Source: an uncultured Balneolaceae bacterium (GTDB lineage: Bacteria > Bacteroidota > Rhodothermia > Balneolales > Balneolaceae). Taken from it: a stretch of DNA of 58,039 nt. The stretch spans positions 1 to 58,039 of the forward strand of contig CAKZLH010000319.1 in the NCBI GenBank assembly GCA_937125285.1, read 5' to 3'. Positions within the stretch are counted from its first letter, which is position 1. Every line of letters begins with the position of its first letter. Both the position numbers and the translations under genes were made by a program. The notes beneath the pieces are model-generated. The model had not been told where the DNA came from and did not search any database. It saw only the letters and a list, made by a program, of their open reading frames with translations. This document shows, piece after piece, positions 16,415 to 24,932 of this stretch.

Positions 16415-17257
16415 TTAGTTTAAATGTAATACACTGCAGCCCTTCATATGTGACATCGGCTGACCATTTGTCTTATATATTACCCGGTCATTACTGTATA
16501 TCTTGTGCTTGATGTGAAAGGATTTGGAGCTGCAAAGCTTTGCAAACTCCGTTGTATCTACATTCTTTGTTAGTTTTTCCCCTGCTAAACGTACCCCCAA
16601 TTCAAAAGAAATACGATGGTTAAAAGCAAGTTGTTCACGATCAAAATGAGTGCTAAGCCATTCATTTTTGGGATTTAACGTCTTAATAGAAGCTGCCAGA
16701 TTTCTAATAACATTACGATCTAAATAATCAATCAAGCCTTCGGTTATAAATAGGGTAGGTATCTGCGAATTATAGAGTTTACAAGAGTTTAAAGTCTCTA
16801 TGAGCCTGTCATTATTGGCATCCCATTCTATAAAATACAGACGCTCTTTTTTTTGCTTAATCATAGCTTGTTTTTGCCTAATAACAGGCAGAACATCTAG
16901 TTCAAAACAAGGATGTTGATTAGCGAATATCCATGCTAAATGATCAAATCCACTTCCTAAGACTACTATTTGTCCATTAGGGTTACGCTTTAGATACGCC
17001 TTGGTTAGTGTGTAAACCGAGAGTTTTCTAAAAATTATATGGTGAAGGTCTCCCGGTAATAACATTTCATCAATCCTCAATAAAGTATTGATGAACAAGT
17101 CCTTTATTGGGGAGAAAAATCCTGAATTACTATGCCAAAAAATAACGGATTCATAGTACTGGTGTATTTCATATGGGATTAAATGCTGAATATGTTGTTG
17201 CTTTCTCAAAGCATTAAATTTTAGAGAGATAGCAAGGGCAGTCTTAGATATGTTCAA
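16415..17257 (-). CDS. LCM-family SAM-dependent methyltransferase
   Basis: 280 residues matching the leucine-carboxyl-methyltransferase/TIGR00027 group. A SAM-binding motif IVVLGSGFDHLAWIF is at ~residues 97-111, an acidic segment FIEWDANN at ~145, and the FITEGLIDYL signature at ~170 (compare the family's EGxxxYL). Bacterial members of this family methylate small molecules such as polyketides or fatty-acid-like substrates; most are uncharacterised. It sits between the pseudouridine synthase (16 bases upstream) and blh (76 bases downstream) on the same strand. A link to carotenoid or retinal chemistry is possible from position only; there is no sequence evidence for it. Confidence 0.75.
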   Translation of the reverse strand: MNISKTALAISLKFNALRKQQHIQHLIPYEIHQYYESVIFWHSNSGFFSPIKDLFINTLLRIDEMLLPGDLHHIIFRKLSVYTLTKAYLKRNPNGQIVVLGSGFDHLAWIFANQHPCFELDVLPVIRQKQAMIKQKKERLYFIEWDANNDRLIETLNSCKLYNSQIPTLFITEGLIDYLDRNVIRNLAASIKTLNPKNEWLSTHFDREQLAFNHRISFELGVRLAGEKLTKNVDTTEFAKLCSSKSFHIKHKIYSNDRVIYKTNGQPMSHMKGCSVLHLN

Positions 17258-17273
17258 GCCTCATTAAACTTTT

Positions 17274-17966
17274 TTAGTAATCGAATAAATTCCAAGGTTG
17301 ATGTTTTGGAATCGATGCATGTATGATTTGTGGTTCTTTTTTTACAGGATGAATAAATTCAAGAGCCATAGCACGAAGGGCTAGTTTTTTACCAGGTCCC
17401 GTATGTTCCTCACCATACTTATAGTCACCCCAAATGGGGAAACCCATTTTATTCATTTGAACCCTAATTTGATGCGGCTTACCTGTTATTAAATCTACTT
17501 CTACCAGACTATAATGGGCACTTTGTTTAAGCGTCTTAATTCTCAATATTGCTTCCTTAGCACCTGATTTTTTAGAGCTAAATGCTTTTGTAGTATTAGT
17601 TTTGGTGTCTTTTTTTAGGAAGTGCTTGTATTCAGCCTCTAGAGGGGTCCGACCATAAACAATTGCCCAATAGGTTTTTTTTATGTTATGATTTCGAATC
17701 TGTTCAGATATTCTACTTGCCGCTTTCGAGGTTTTAGTTAAAATCATTAACCCACTTACCGGTCTATCTAATCGATGGGTAAGCCCTAAATAAACATTTC
17801 CAGGTTTTTGATAGGCATTTTTTAAATACTGTTTACACAAAACAGTTACATCTTTACTGTTGGACTTATCTGCCTGGGAGAGGAGTCCCTCAGGTTTATC
17901 GATAATCAATAGATGATTGTCTTCGAATATGATGGGAATATTAGGATGTGTGTTGGTAGACTTCAT
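17274..17966 (-). CDS. RluA-family RNA pseudouridine synthase
   Basis: 230 residues, short form without an N-terminal S4 domain. The catalytic motif HRLDRPVSGLMIL (Asp in HRLDR, ~residue 68) is intact, the family opening FEDNHLLIIDKPEG is at ~residue 15, and a C-terminal TGKPHQIRVQMNKMGFPIWGD segment completes the fold. It isomerises uridine in rRNA or tRNA; the exact site cannot be assigned because several RluA subgroups share these motifs. It lies 55 bases after the symporter gene and 16 bases before the methyltransferase, so it is probably co-transcribed. Confidence 0.9.
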   Translation of the reverse strand: MKSTNTHPNIPIIFEDNHLLIIDKPEGLLSQADKSNSKDVTVLCKQYLKNAYQKPGNVYLGLTHRLDRPVSGLMILTKTSKAASRISEQIRNHNIKKTYWAIVYGRTPLEAEYKHFLKKDTKTNTTKAFSSKKSGAKEAILRIKTLKQSAHYSLVEVDLITGKPHQIRVQMNKMGFPIWGDYKYGEEHTGPGKKLALRAMALEFIHPVKKEPQIIHASIPKHQPWNLFDY

Positions 17967-18021
17967 TACATGTTTAATTCTTGATAAACCACATACTAAA
18001 CGTTACAGAATACGAATAGTA

Positions 18022-19500
18022 TTAGGTGTTGCTAAATCTATCTATTACAGATGAATCGGTTTTAGGAGTTAATAGACTGACCACAAAAAACAATATAATA
18101 TTAGCACTTAAACCATAGATCCCCTCATGCAAATCCCAAGGTTTTAATTCAGGTAGATACAAAAAAATTAAGGTTACAATTACACCAACTATAAGTCCGC
18201 TTAAAGCGCCCTCCTTGGTTGCACGTGGCCAATAAAACATGCCAAATATAAGAGGAAAAAGTTGAGCAACACCCCCATAAGCACCTAGCAACAAGCTCAC
18301 GATATCCGTGGTTGAAATCACAGCAAAATAATACGCTACTACACTGATGAGGAGAATGCAAAGTTGTATCACTTTTCGTTCCATTCCTTCTTGTTTGAAG
18401 TAACTTTGTAAACGGTTGAATTTCATGAGTCCATCTCTAACCATTACCGACCCAGCTGCATGCAGTATAGCATCCCCTGAGCTCATGGATGCCGCAAGAG
18501 TTCCTGCACACACTAAACCCACTAAGACAACGGGTAAATCCATATTACGTAGTACGAAGGGTAAAATACTATCCGCTGGTTCAACACCGGGAAAACTTAC
18601 AATAGCAGAGAAACCAATAAATAAAATAGGCAGTAGAAATAGCTGAAAAGTTGGATATAAAACAACCGTTAGTTTCATGGTTCGATCATCTTTAGCCGCA
18701 AAGGTTTTCATGAAAAAATGCGGCCACATAGAAAATCCAATAGAGGAAATGAGCACGGCTGAACTAAAACCAGACCAAGACCAACTACTCCCATCACTCT
18801 GAAGACCAGGAGCTGTTAACATATTTTGAAACCCTTCCATTTGAAGTGTTTCAAACATAGGGCCAATGCCACCATGAAGCTTTTGTGGTAAGTACAAACC
18901 TAAAAACCATGCAATGCTTAGCATAAATAATCCCTGAAAGGTATTTGTCCATCCAACACCCATTACACCACTAAAAAAGACATAAAGTAATACAACTATG
19001 TAGGCCATAGCCGCACCAGCCCAGTAAGGAATCGCACCATCGCTAATTGTATTTAAAACCAAACCGGCACCTTTCATTTGAAGGGTTAGATAGGGAATAA
19101 GAACAATTGTTGTGAGAATAGCTAGTAGTATAGACAAAAAAGGACTCTGGTATCGATCCGAAAGCAACTCTGCTTGGGTGAGATAGCCATATTTTTTCCC
19201 AAGTCGACGTGCTCTAGGTCCGAAAAAATAAAGTGGAACCATTCCCAGTGTACCATAGGCTATTATATATAGAGCAGCCACCCCTCTCGAATATGCCCAG
19301 CCTGGCCCGCCTAAAAAAGCAAAAGAGGAGAATATGGATGCACCTAATACAAAATAGAGTAACAACAGATTCATGGATCGGTCTCCAGCTACGAAACCTT
19401 CGGAACTTTTACTTACCTGCCGTCCTGGTAAAATCCCCATCACTAAGCTTAATAGAAGATAACCTACCGATATGGCTACAATAATAAATGTATCACTCAT
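18022..19500 (-). CDS. Sodium:solute symporter (SSS family)
   Basis: 492 residues with about 13 predicted membrane helices. The N-terminal half has the family pattern (GRQVSKSSEGFVAGDRSMN loop, then GASIFSSFAFLGGPGWAYSRG), and the AASMSSGDAILHAAGS region near residue 340 resembles the sodium-site helix. It should import a small organic solute, probably a monocarboxylate or amino acid, with sodium. The small DUF3311 membrane protein encoded 11 bases upstream is a usual partner, as YjcH is for ActP. The substrate is not determinable here. Confidence 0.9.
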   Translation of the reverse strand: MSDTFIIVAISVGYLLLSLVMGILPGRQVSKSSEGFVAGDRSMNLLLLYFVLGASIFSSFAFLGGPGWAYSRGVAALYIIAYGTLGMVPLYFFGPRARRLGKKYGYLTQAELLSDRYQSPFLSILLAILTTIVLIPYLTLQMKGAGLVLNTISDGAIPYWAGAAMAYIVVLLYVFFSGVMGVGWTNTFQGLFMLSIAWFLGLYLPQKLHGGIGPMFETLQMEGFQNMLTAPGLQSDGSSWSWSGFSSAVLISSIGFSMWPHFFMKTFAAKDDRTMKLTVVLYPTFQLFLLPILFIGFSAIVSFPGVEPADSILPFVLRNMDLPVVLVGLVCAGTLAASMSSGDAILHAAGSVMVRDGLMKFNRLQSYFKQEGMERKVIQLCILLISVVAYYFAVISTTDIVSLLLGAYGGVAQLFPLIFGMFYWPRATKEGALSGLIVGVIVTLIFLYLPELKPWDLHEGIYGLSANIILFFVVSLLTPKTDSSVIDRFSNT

Positions 19501-19511
19501 TGTTTATCCAC

Positions 19512-19763
19512 CTAATTTCTGGGAGATTTATGTTCCCAAACATAAAAAACTAAAAGACTTGTAAAACTGACCAGCAAACAAATGAGCACCCACACAATTG
19601 AAAAGGGTAGGCCCAGAATGATCGGATGAATACCGCTGAATAGTGGGTATATTGGCCAAATCAATGATAATTGAACGCAAACTAAAATACCTATTAGAAT
19701 GGTAACGCCATTGCGTTTTTCTGGGTTTTGCACCGAATATTTAAGACCTAAATGAAATTTCAC
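19512..19763 (-). CDS. DUF3311 small membrane protein, symporter partner
   Basis: 83 residues with two hydrophobic helices (ILIGILVCVQLSLIWPIYPLF and LPFSIVWVLICLLVSFTSLL) and a short basic tail. Length, topology and position immediately before an SSS symporter match DUF3311, a family thought to be an accessory subunit of SSS transporters. It is the first gene of the minus-strand run; the 70-base gap to divergent uvrC must contain both promoters. Confidence 0.85.
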   Translation of the reverse strand: MKFHLGLKYSVQNPEKRNGVTILIGILVCVQLSLIWPIYPLFSGIHPIILGLPFSIVWVLICLLVSFTSLLVFYVWEHKSPRN

Positions 19764-19833
19764 CTGCTATTTTTTAGTATGTCTTAGGATTTCAAGTTCA
19801 TCGAAAATAGTACAAATTCCGTAAGTTCCAAGT

Positions 19834-21693
19834 ATGGAAATGTCTCATCTACAAGAAAAAGTTTCTAATCTCCCTCTCTTTCCGGGCGTCTATATCTACC
19901 GAGATAAATCGGGAAATGTTTTGTATGTGGGTAAAGCTAAGCGGCTTAAGAATCGCGTTCGATCCTATTTTCAAGATAGTTCTAACCACTCGGCTAGAAT
20001 AATTGCCATGGTTAGAAAGATTGACGATATAGAGGTCATGATTACCGATTCGGAAACGGAAGCGTTAATTCTCGAGAATACTTTGATTAAGAAGTATCAG
20101 CCCCGTTACAATATTCTGTACAGAGATGACAAGACTTACCCCTACATATGCATAACCAATGAGGAGAGACCTCGGGTATTTCCCACCAGAACGATACTTA
20201 AAGATGGTAGCCAATATTTTGGACCATACGATAGTGTAGGTGGAATGAAACGTATGCTTGAAGTTATTAGAAAAGCATTTGATTTGTGCACTTGTGCCGT
20301 TTCCATAAAGACCCTAGATAAGACGAAAAACACACCTAAGTGGAATAGCTGCTTTGATGATTACCTTGGAAGTTGCTCTGCTGAAAGAGATTTATTAGAG
20401 TACCAAACAACTATTGAAAAAGTAACGAAGCTCATCAATGGTCGAACCAGAGAGCTCATCAAAGAAATAAAAGAAGAAATGGAAATTGCTTCTTCAGCGA
20501 TGGAATTCGAGCAAGCCGCTCACTTACGAGATAGTTTATTCGCAGTGCAACGATTTAGTGAACGCATGAAAGTAGTTGCAGATAATGATTTGGATCGTGA
20601 TTTATTTGTCGTCGCAAGACATGAAGGAATTCAAGAAGCCTGCGGTTTATTGTTAAAAATAAGAGAAGGTAAACTAGTCGGGAAATTTCATCGATTTATT
20701 CGTGATGTCAATGATATCACGGATGCTGCTTTACTACAAAGTTTTTTGGAGGATTATTATACATCTGATCATCAAATAACCTTGCCAGATGAGGTTTATC
20801 TTAGTCATCCTTTAGTGGACGAGGAACTACTCCATATATTTATAGAAGAAAAGAAGTCAAAAAAAATACCTTTTAGAGTACCCGAAAGAGGGGATAAAGC
20901 AAAGTTAATCCAGATGGCGCTCACAAATGCTAAACTCTATTTGGATGAACGAGCCTTAACCTTAGAAAAAAGAGAGAGAGACAGAATTCCGGTGTCCATC
21001 ACAGACCTGAAAAAGTATTTGAATCTACAAAGAGTACCCAGACGAATTGAATGCTTTGATAATTCAAATTTTCAAGGTGAGTATCCCGTTGCCTCCATGG
21101 TTAGTTTTGTAGATGCAAAACCAAGGAAAAAAGCTTATAAACATTTTCATATAAAAACCGTTGTGGGACCGGATGATTTTGCTTCAATGCACGAGGTATT
21201 AACTCGAAGATATTCCCGACTCATGCAAAGTTCCGATCAGATACCAGATCTTATCGTAGTGGATGGGGGAAAGGGGCAATTAAGTTCAGCGATTAAAGCC
21301 CTTAAAGAGATTGGATTTTATGGGCAGTGTGAAATTATTGGTCTAGCAAAACGTTTAGAGGAAGTGTTTCTGCCAGGAAGAAAAGATGCCATTATGATTC
21401 CCAAATCTTCTCCTGCACTAAAACTATTGCAACAAGTTCGCGATGAGGCTCATAGGTTTGCGATTACATTTCATAGAAACATAAGAAGCAATCACATTAT
21501 TCAAACCGAGTTAACCAGCATCGATGGTATAGGTGAAAAAACTGCGAAAGCTCTACTTAAAAAATTTGGTTCTGTTGAAAACATACGAAACCTTGACCTT
21601 GATACGTTAAGTCAGGAAATTGGAAATAAGAAAGCACAGAGCATCTTCGATTATTTGAACGATCAAAAAAATGCTAAAGAAGCTAACGAGTAA
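19834..21693 (+). CDS. uvrC: UvrABC excinuclease subunit C
   Basis: 619 residues, normal length. The GIY-YIG nuclease domain is at the N-terminus (GVYIYRDKSGNVLYVGKAKRL), followed by Cys-rich CTCAVSIKT and FDDYLGSC segments. A UVR (UvrB-binding) helix pair MEIASSAMEFEQAAHLRD is near residue 225, the RNase H-like nuclease domain contains ECFDNSNFQGEYPVASMV and LIVVDGGKGQL, and C-terminal helix-hairpin-helix motifs follow (SIDGIGEKTAKALLKKFGS). It makes both incisions in nucleotide excision repair. The start is at ATG 19834, with another in-frame ATG two codons later. The 3' end overlaps the sigma-factor gene by 23 bases, suggesting translational coupling. Confidence 0.97.
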   Translation: MEMSHLQEKVSNLPLFPGVYIYRDKSGNVLYVGKAKRLKNRVRSYFQDSSNHSARIIAMVRKIDDIEVMITDSETEALILENTLIKKYQPRYNILYRDDKTYPYICITNEERPRVFPTRTILKDGSQYFGPYDSVGGMKRMLEVIRKAFDLCTCAVSIKTLDKTKNTPKWNSCFDDYLGSCSAERDLLEYQTTIEKVTKLINGRTRELIKEIKEEMEIASSAMEFEQAAHLRDSLFAVQRFSERMKVVADNDLDRDLFVVARHEGIQEACGLLLKIREGKLVGKFHRFIRDVNDITDAALLQSFLEDYYTSDHQITLPDEVYLSHPLVDEELLHIFIEEKKSKKIPFRVPERGDKAKLIQMALTNAKLYLDERALTLEKRERDRIPVSITDLKKYLNLQRVPRRIECFDNSNFQGEYPVASMVSFVDAKPRKKAYKHFHIKTVVGPDDFASMHEVLTRRYSRLMQSSDQIPDLIVVDGGKGQLSSAIKALKEIGFYGQCEIIGLAKRLEEVFLPGRKDAIMIPKSSPALKLLQQVRDEAHRFAITFHRNIRSNHIIQTELTSIDGIGEKTAKALLKKFGSVENIRNLDLDTLSQEIGNKKAQSIFDYLNDQKNAKEANE

Positions 21694-22312
21694 AAAAACT
21701 ACCTACCATTACAAGTCTTTGAGTGACAAAGAGCTTGTAATACTGTATCGCCGCGATAACAACAGTGAGGCCTTCAATGAGTTGTTTACACGATATCAAT
21801 CTAAGATATACTCATACATCTACAGTATGGTTCACCATCCCGATATCGCCAATGATTTATTTCAAGATACCTTCACAAAGGTGATCACTAAGATGGATAA
21901 AAATTACAATGAAGAAGGTAAATGGATTGCTTGGGTAATGCGGATAGCTCATAATGCAACCATTGATTATTTGAGAAAAGCTAAGCGGTTTGTAAATATA
22001 ACAGCTAGTAAATCTGAAGATGAAGGTGCTGACTTCTTTCATCGGGTTGAAGATGAAGGCTCACTGAATGCAGCTGAGTTATACATTCAACAAGAAGATA
22101 AGAAGAGAATGTTTAAGCATATTAGTCGTTTACCAGAAGATCAACGTGCCGTTGTAATGCTTCGACACTACGACGAATTATCTTTTAAAGAAATTGCAGA
22201 AATCACCGGGGTATCTATCAATACAGCCTTGGGACGTATGCGTTATGCCCTTATTAATTTGAGAAAATATTTTGAAGAAGAACAACCATCGGAAAATGAT
22301 CATGCACTCTAA
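21671..22312 (+). CDS. ECF-type RNA polymerase sigma factor
   Basis: 213 residues. Region 2 (~residues 20-95) has FNELFTRYQSKIYSYIYSM and DLFQDTFTKVI for core binding and -10 recognition. Region 4 (~140-200) has LPEDQRAVVMLRHYDELSFKEIAEITG, a helix-turn-helix for the -35 element. There is no region 1 or 3, so it is an ECF/group 4 sigma. It begins inside the end of uvrC (23-base overlap); no later ATG fits, because residues near the N-terminus (SLSDKELVILY) belong to region 2. A membrane protein gene with anti-sigma character overlaps its 3' end. The controlled regulon is unknown. Confidence 0.93.
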   Translation: MLKKLTSKKTTYHYKSLSDKELVILYRRDNNSEAFNELFTRYQSKIYSYIYSMVHHPDIANDLFQDTFTKVITKMDKNYNEEGKWIAWVMRIAHNATIDYLRKAKRFVNITASKSEDEGADFFHRVEDEGSLNAAELYIQQEDKKRMFKHISRLPEDQRAVVMLRHYDELSFKEIAEITGVSINTALGRMRYALINLRKYFEEEQPSENDHAL

Positions 22313-22949
22313 TCAAACGGATGTTATTAGGTACGTAATGGACGAAATGGATCCATCGGAGCGCCTTACTTTCGAAAAGAAACTTCAATCGGATGAAAAT
22401 CTACTTATTGAAGTTGAAAGCTTTAAAAATACATGGAAAAGAACCCATTCAGTACCTAAAGTAAGTGCTCCAAAAATAGTCCAGGAACAAATCTTATCTC
22501 AGGCATTAACCCATGCCGATGCTAAATCAAATACAACATTAATTAGCATCATTTCTATGCACAAATATAAAATTGCGGCAGGTTTTGTATTAATCGTAAC
22601 GGCATTGTTTTCTTGGGGGCCTAAAGGGGTTTTAGAGCAAACATCAAGTTTAGTAAGTAATAGTAATGATACGGAAAGACGACTAGAATCAAGTGTTACC
22701 AATTCAAAAGATCGTTTAGAGTTAGGTTTCGAGAATAATGGGCAAAATAATGTACAGGATAAAAGCTTAAAACCTTGGATAGATAATAATCAGGTAATAC
22801 GATTTGCAGGAACTACTGACTTGGAACTAACAGCTCAGCCATCTTTAAACTTATCTTCAGAGTATTCGAACAAACTTCGATTGGTAAACGACAAAACAGG
22901 ATACAGCTCGCAGTCTAGAAAAATTTTACTTACCGGGAATACTCCATAA
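22302..22949 (+). CDS. Probable anti-sigma factor, single-pass membrane protein
   Basis: 215 residues from ATG 22302, which overlaps the sigma stop by 11 bases; ATGs at 22272 and 22296 are also in frame. The N-terminus (VIRYVMDEMDPSERLTFEKKL) is like the cytoplasmic part of ECF anti-sigma factors in Bacteroidota, where a short helical domain ends in LTFEKKLQSDE. One membrane helix (IAAGFVLIVTALFSWG, ~residues 90-107) follows, then a ~110-residue polar, Ser/Asn-rich periplasmic tail of no recognised family. The position directly after the sigma gene supports the call. No zinc-binding HxxxCxxC motif is seen, so it is not a ZAS-type anti-sigma. Confidence 0.75.
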   Translation: MHSNQTDVIRYVMDEMDPSERLTFEKKLQSDENLLIEVESFKNTWKRTHSVPKVSAPKIVQEQILSQALTHADAKSNTTLISIISMHKYKIAAGFVLIVTALFSWGPKGVLEQTSSLVSNSNDTERRLESSVTNSKDRLELGFENNGQNNVQDKSLKPWIDNNQVIRFAGTTDLELTAQPSLNLSSEYSNKLRLVNDKTGYSSQSRKILLTGNTP

Positions 22950-22979
22950 ATCGTTGTTCAAAGGTTTTTAAATGAAGAT

Positions 22980-23010
22980 TGTGGATAACTTCCCAAAGGT
23001 TTGTGAATAA
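22980..23010. promoter_or_regulatory. Two DnaA boxes upstream of parA
   Basis: TGTGGATAA (22980-22988) is the exact reverse complement of the consensus DnaA box TTATCCACA. TGTGAATAA (23002-23010) is the reverse complement of TTATTCACA, which fits TTATNCACA. Both have the same orientation and start 22 bases apart, close to two helical turns. The following 73 bases to parA are AT-rich. They may mark part of an origin or a DnaA-controlled parAB promoter. Confidence 0.6.
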
Positions 23011-23083
23011 GTATTTTTGGTTCCGTTCAGAGGTACTTTTATATTGGATGCACTCAAAAAAATTTAAATTGTTTACATCCTAA

Positions 23084-23881
23084 ATGGGTAAAGTTATTTC
23101 AATTGCAAATCAGAAGGGTGGAGTAGGAAAGACCACTTCATCTATTAATCTTGCAGCCAGCTTAGCAGCCATAGAGCATCCAACGCTCATCATTGATATT
23201 GATCCTCAAAGTAACACCACTAGTGGGTTGGGGATTGAACCATCAACGGTTACAAATTCTATATATGAGGTCATGATAGGAAGCGTTGATATTGGAGATA
23301 CCATACGTCAAACAGAGCTTGATTTTCTTGATTTGGTACCCGCACATATTAATTTGGTAGGCGCTGAAATCGAAATGATTGACCGTGAACAACGGGAAAG
23401 AATACTAACCAAAGCAATTGATGACTTAAGAGATAAATATGACTTTATCATCATTGACTGTCCACCTTCATTGGGGCTTCTTACCATCAATGCACTGACG
23501 GCATCGGATTCGATTGTTATACCTGTTCAGTGTGAGTATTTTGCTTTAGAAGGATTGGGTCAATTGTTGAATACTATCAAAATTGTGAGGCAGCATTTGA
23601 ATCCTAGTTTAGACATTGAAGGGGTAGTATTAACGATGTATGACACACGTACAAGACTATCTAATCAAGTTGCGGAAGAAGTAAAACGGTATTTTGACGA
23701 TCGTGTATTTAAAACAGTAATCGCTAGAAATGTTCGGCTTGCCGAAGCTCCATCTTTTGGTAAGCCAGCATTACTCTATGATTCTACATCTGTGGGAGCA
23801 AAAAACTATTTATCCTTAGCAAGTGAGATTATTAAAAGGAATAGAAAATTGTTCAAGAACAGTCCTGTTTTAACTAAATAA
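23084..23881 (+). CDS. parA: Chromosome partitioning ATPase ParA/Soj
   Basis: 265 residues, chromosomal (short) ParA type without an N-terminal DNA-binding extension. The deviant Walker A motif [18 protein letters not shown] is at residues ~10-27, Walker A' at [15 protein letters not shown] and Walker B at [11 protein letters not shown]. It uses ATP-dependent nucleoid binding to segregate ParB-parS complexes. parB follows 6 bases after the stop. Two DnaA boxes lie 74-104 bases upstream. Confidence 0.97.
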   Translation: MGKVISIANQKGGVGKTTSSINLAASLAAIEHPTLIIDIDPQSNTTSGLGIEPSTVTNSIYEVMIGSVDIGDTIRQTELDFLDLVPAHINLVGAEIEMIDREQRERILTKAIDDLRDKYDFIIIDCPPSLGLLTINALTASDSIVIPVQCEYFALEGLGQLLNTIKIVRQHLNPSLDIEGVVLTMYDTRTRLSNQVAEEVKRYFDDRVFKTVIARNVRLAEAPSFGKPALLYDSTSVGAKNYLSLASEIIKRNRKLFKNSPVLTK

Positions 23882-23887
23882 ATAGGC

Positions 23888-24871
23888 ATGGCGAATAAAA
23901 AAGTATTAGGAAGAGGTTTAGGTGCTTTTTTCCCAGATTTGGAGGGAAAAGAGTCAAAATCAAACCCCATTTTACCTGATGTTCAAGTCAGTACGTCTGA
24001 AACTTCAGCAAGAGATTTGAGCCAAGCGAATACGAGTGCTATAAATACTGTAGAGCAGATTCCCGGGAAAGAGAATACCGTCTTGATGCTTAATCCGGAA
24101 TATATCCGTGCCAATCCACATCAACCTCGAATAGAATTTGACTCTGAGCGACTAGAAGAATTAGCCGAATCCATACAAACTCATGGATTAATTCAGCCTA
24201 TCACAGTACGATATATTGGTGAACAAAAATACGAATTGATAAGTGGTGAGCGAAGATTACGGGCCTCCAAGTTGGCTGGTATCACTGAAATCCCTGCTTA
24301 TATTCGGTTTGCTGATGATGAGCAAAGTATGGCATTTGCACTAATTGAAAACATCCAAAGAGAGGATTTGAATCCTCTAGAAGTGGCATTAGCTTATCAA
24401 CGTTTACTAGAAGAGTTTAACTACACTCAGTCCGAGGTGGCCAATAAAGTTGGGAAAAATCGAACAACAGTAACCAATATGTTACGTTTGTTACAATCAC
24501 CCGATTTCATTCAAAAAGCATTAGCGGAGCAGAGTATAAGTGGTGGACATGCAAGAGCTTTGTTAGGAATTGAATCAGAGCTTGATCAAATAAGGGTTCT
24601 TAAGAAAATTATTCAGGAAGAATGGTCGGTACGAAAGTTAGAAGCATATATTCGGGATTTAAATGCGGATACAAAATATGATAGATCTAAAAGACAAGAT
24701 GTTTCAAAAGCTAATACCGTCTTCATTAGGGATATTGAAAACAAATTAAGAAGCCACCTAGGAACAAAGGTAAGTATGAAAACTTTTACTGAGGGTGGAG
24801 AAATACGGATCAAGTACTTTAATGAGGAAGATCTAGATCGTTTACTTAATGTGTTAATTGCCCATCAATAA
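23888..24871 (+). CDS. parB: Chromosome partitioning protein ParB
   Basis: 327 residues. The opening KKVLGRGLGAFFPD is the conserved ParB N-terminus that contacts ParA. A variable linker follows, then the CTPase/ParB core with NPHQPRIEFD, YELISGERRLRASKLAG (the GERRxR CTP-binding box, ~residue 120) and ENIQREDLNPLEVALAY. A helix-turn-helix (YTQSEVANKVGKNRTTVTNML) and C-terminal dimer domain complete it. It binds parS and slides on DNA as a clamp. I found no parS in the window, so its sites must lie outside or be divergent. Confidence 0.96.
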   Translation: MANKKVLGRGLGAFFPDLEGKESKSNPILPDVQVSTSETSARDLSQANTSAINTVEQIPGKENTVLMLNPEYIRANPHQPRIEFDSERLEELAESIQTHGLIQPITVRYIGEQKYELISGERRLRASKLAGITEIPAYIRFADDEQSMAFALIENIQREDLNPLEVALAYQRLLEEFNYTQSEVANKVGKNRTTVTNMLRLLQSPDFIQKALAEQSISGGHARALLGIESELDQIRVLKKIIQEEWSVRKLEAYIRDLNADTKYDRSKRQDVSKANTVFIRDIENKLRSHLGTKVSMKTFTEGGEIRIKYFNEEDLDRLLNVLIAHQ

Positions 24872-24932
24872 TACTTTGGAATGATGCTCGGTTACTCATA
24901 GCTTAGTTTGTATTTATAACTCAAAATGGCAT

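Noticed and set aside
19504..19512. Single near-match DnaA boxes (here and at 40327-40335)
   Set aside because: Each has one mismatch, is isolated and lies in an ordinary gene gap; expected by chance.
23084..24871. parS sites in or near parAB
   Set aside because: I looked for GTTTCACGTGAAAC-like palindromes by eye and found none; the only CACGTG noticed (near 44680) lacks the flanking arms.
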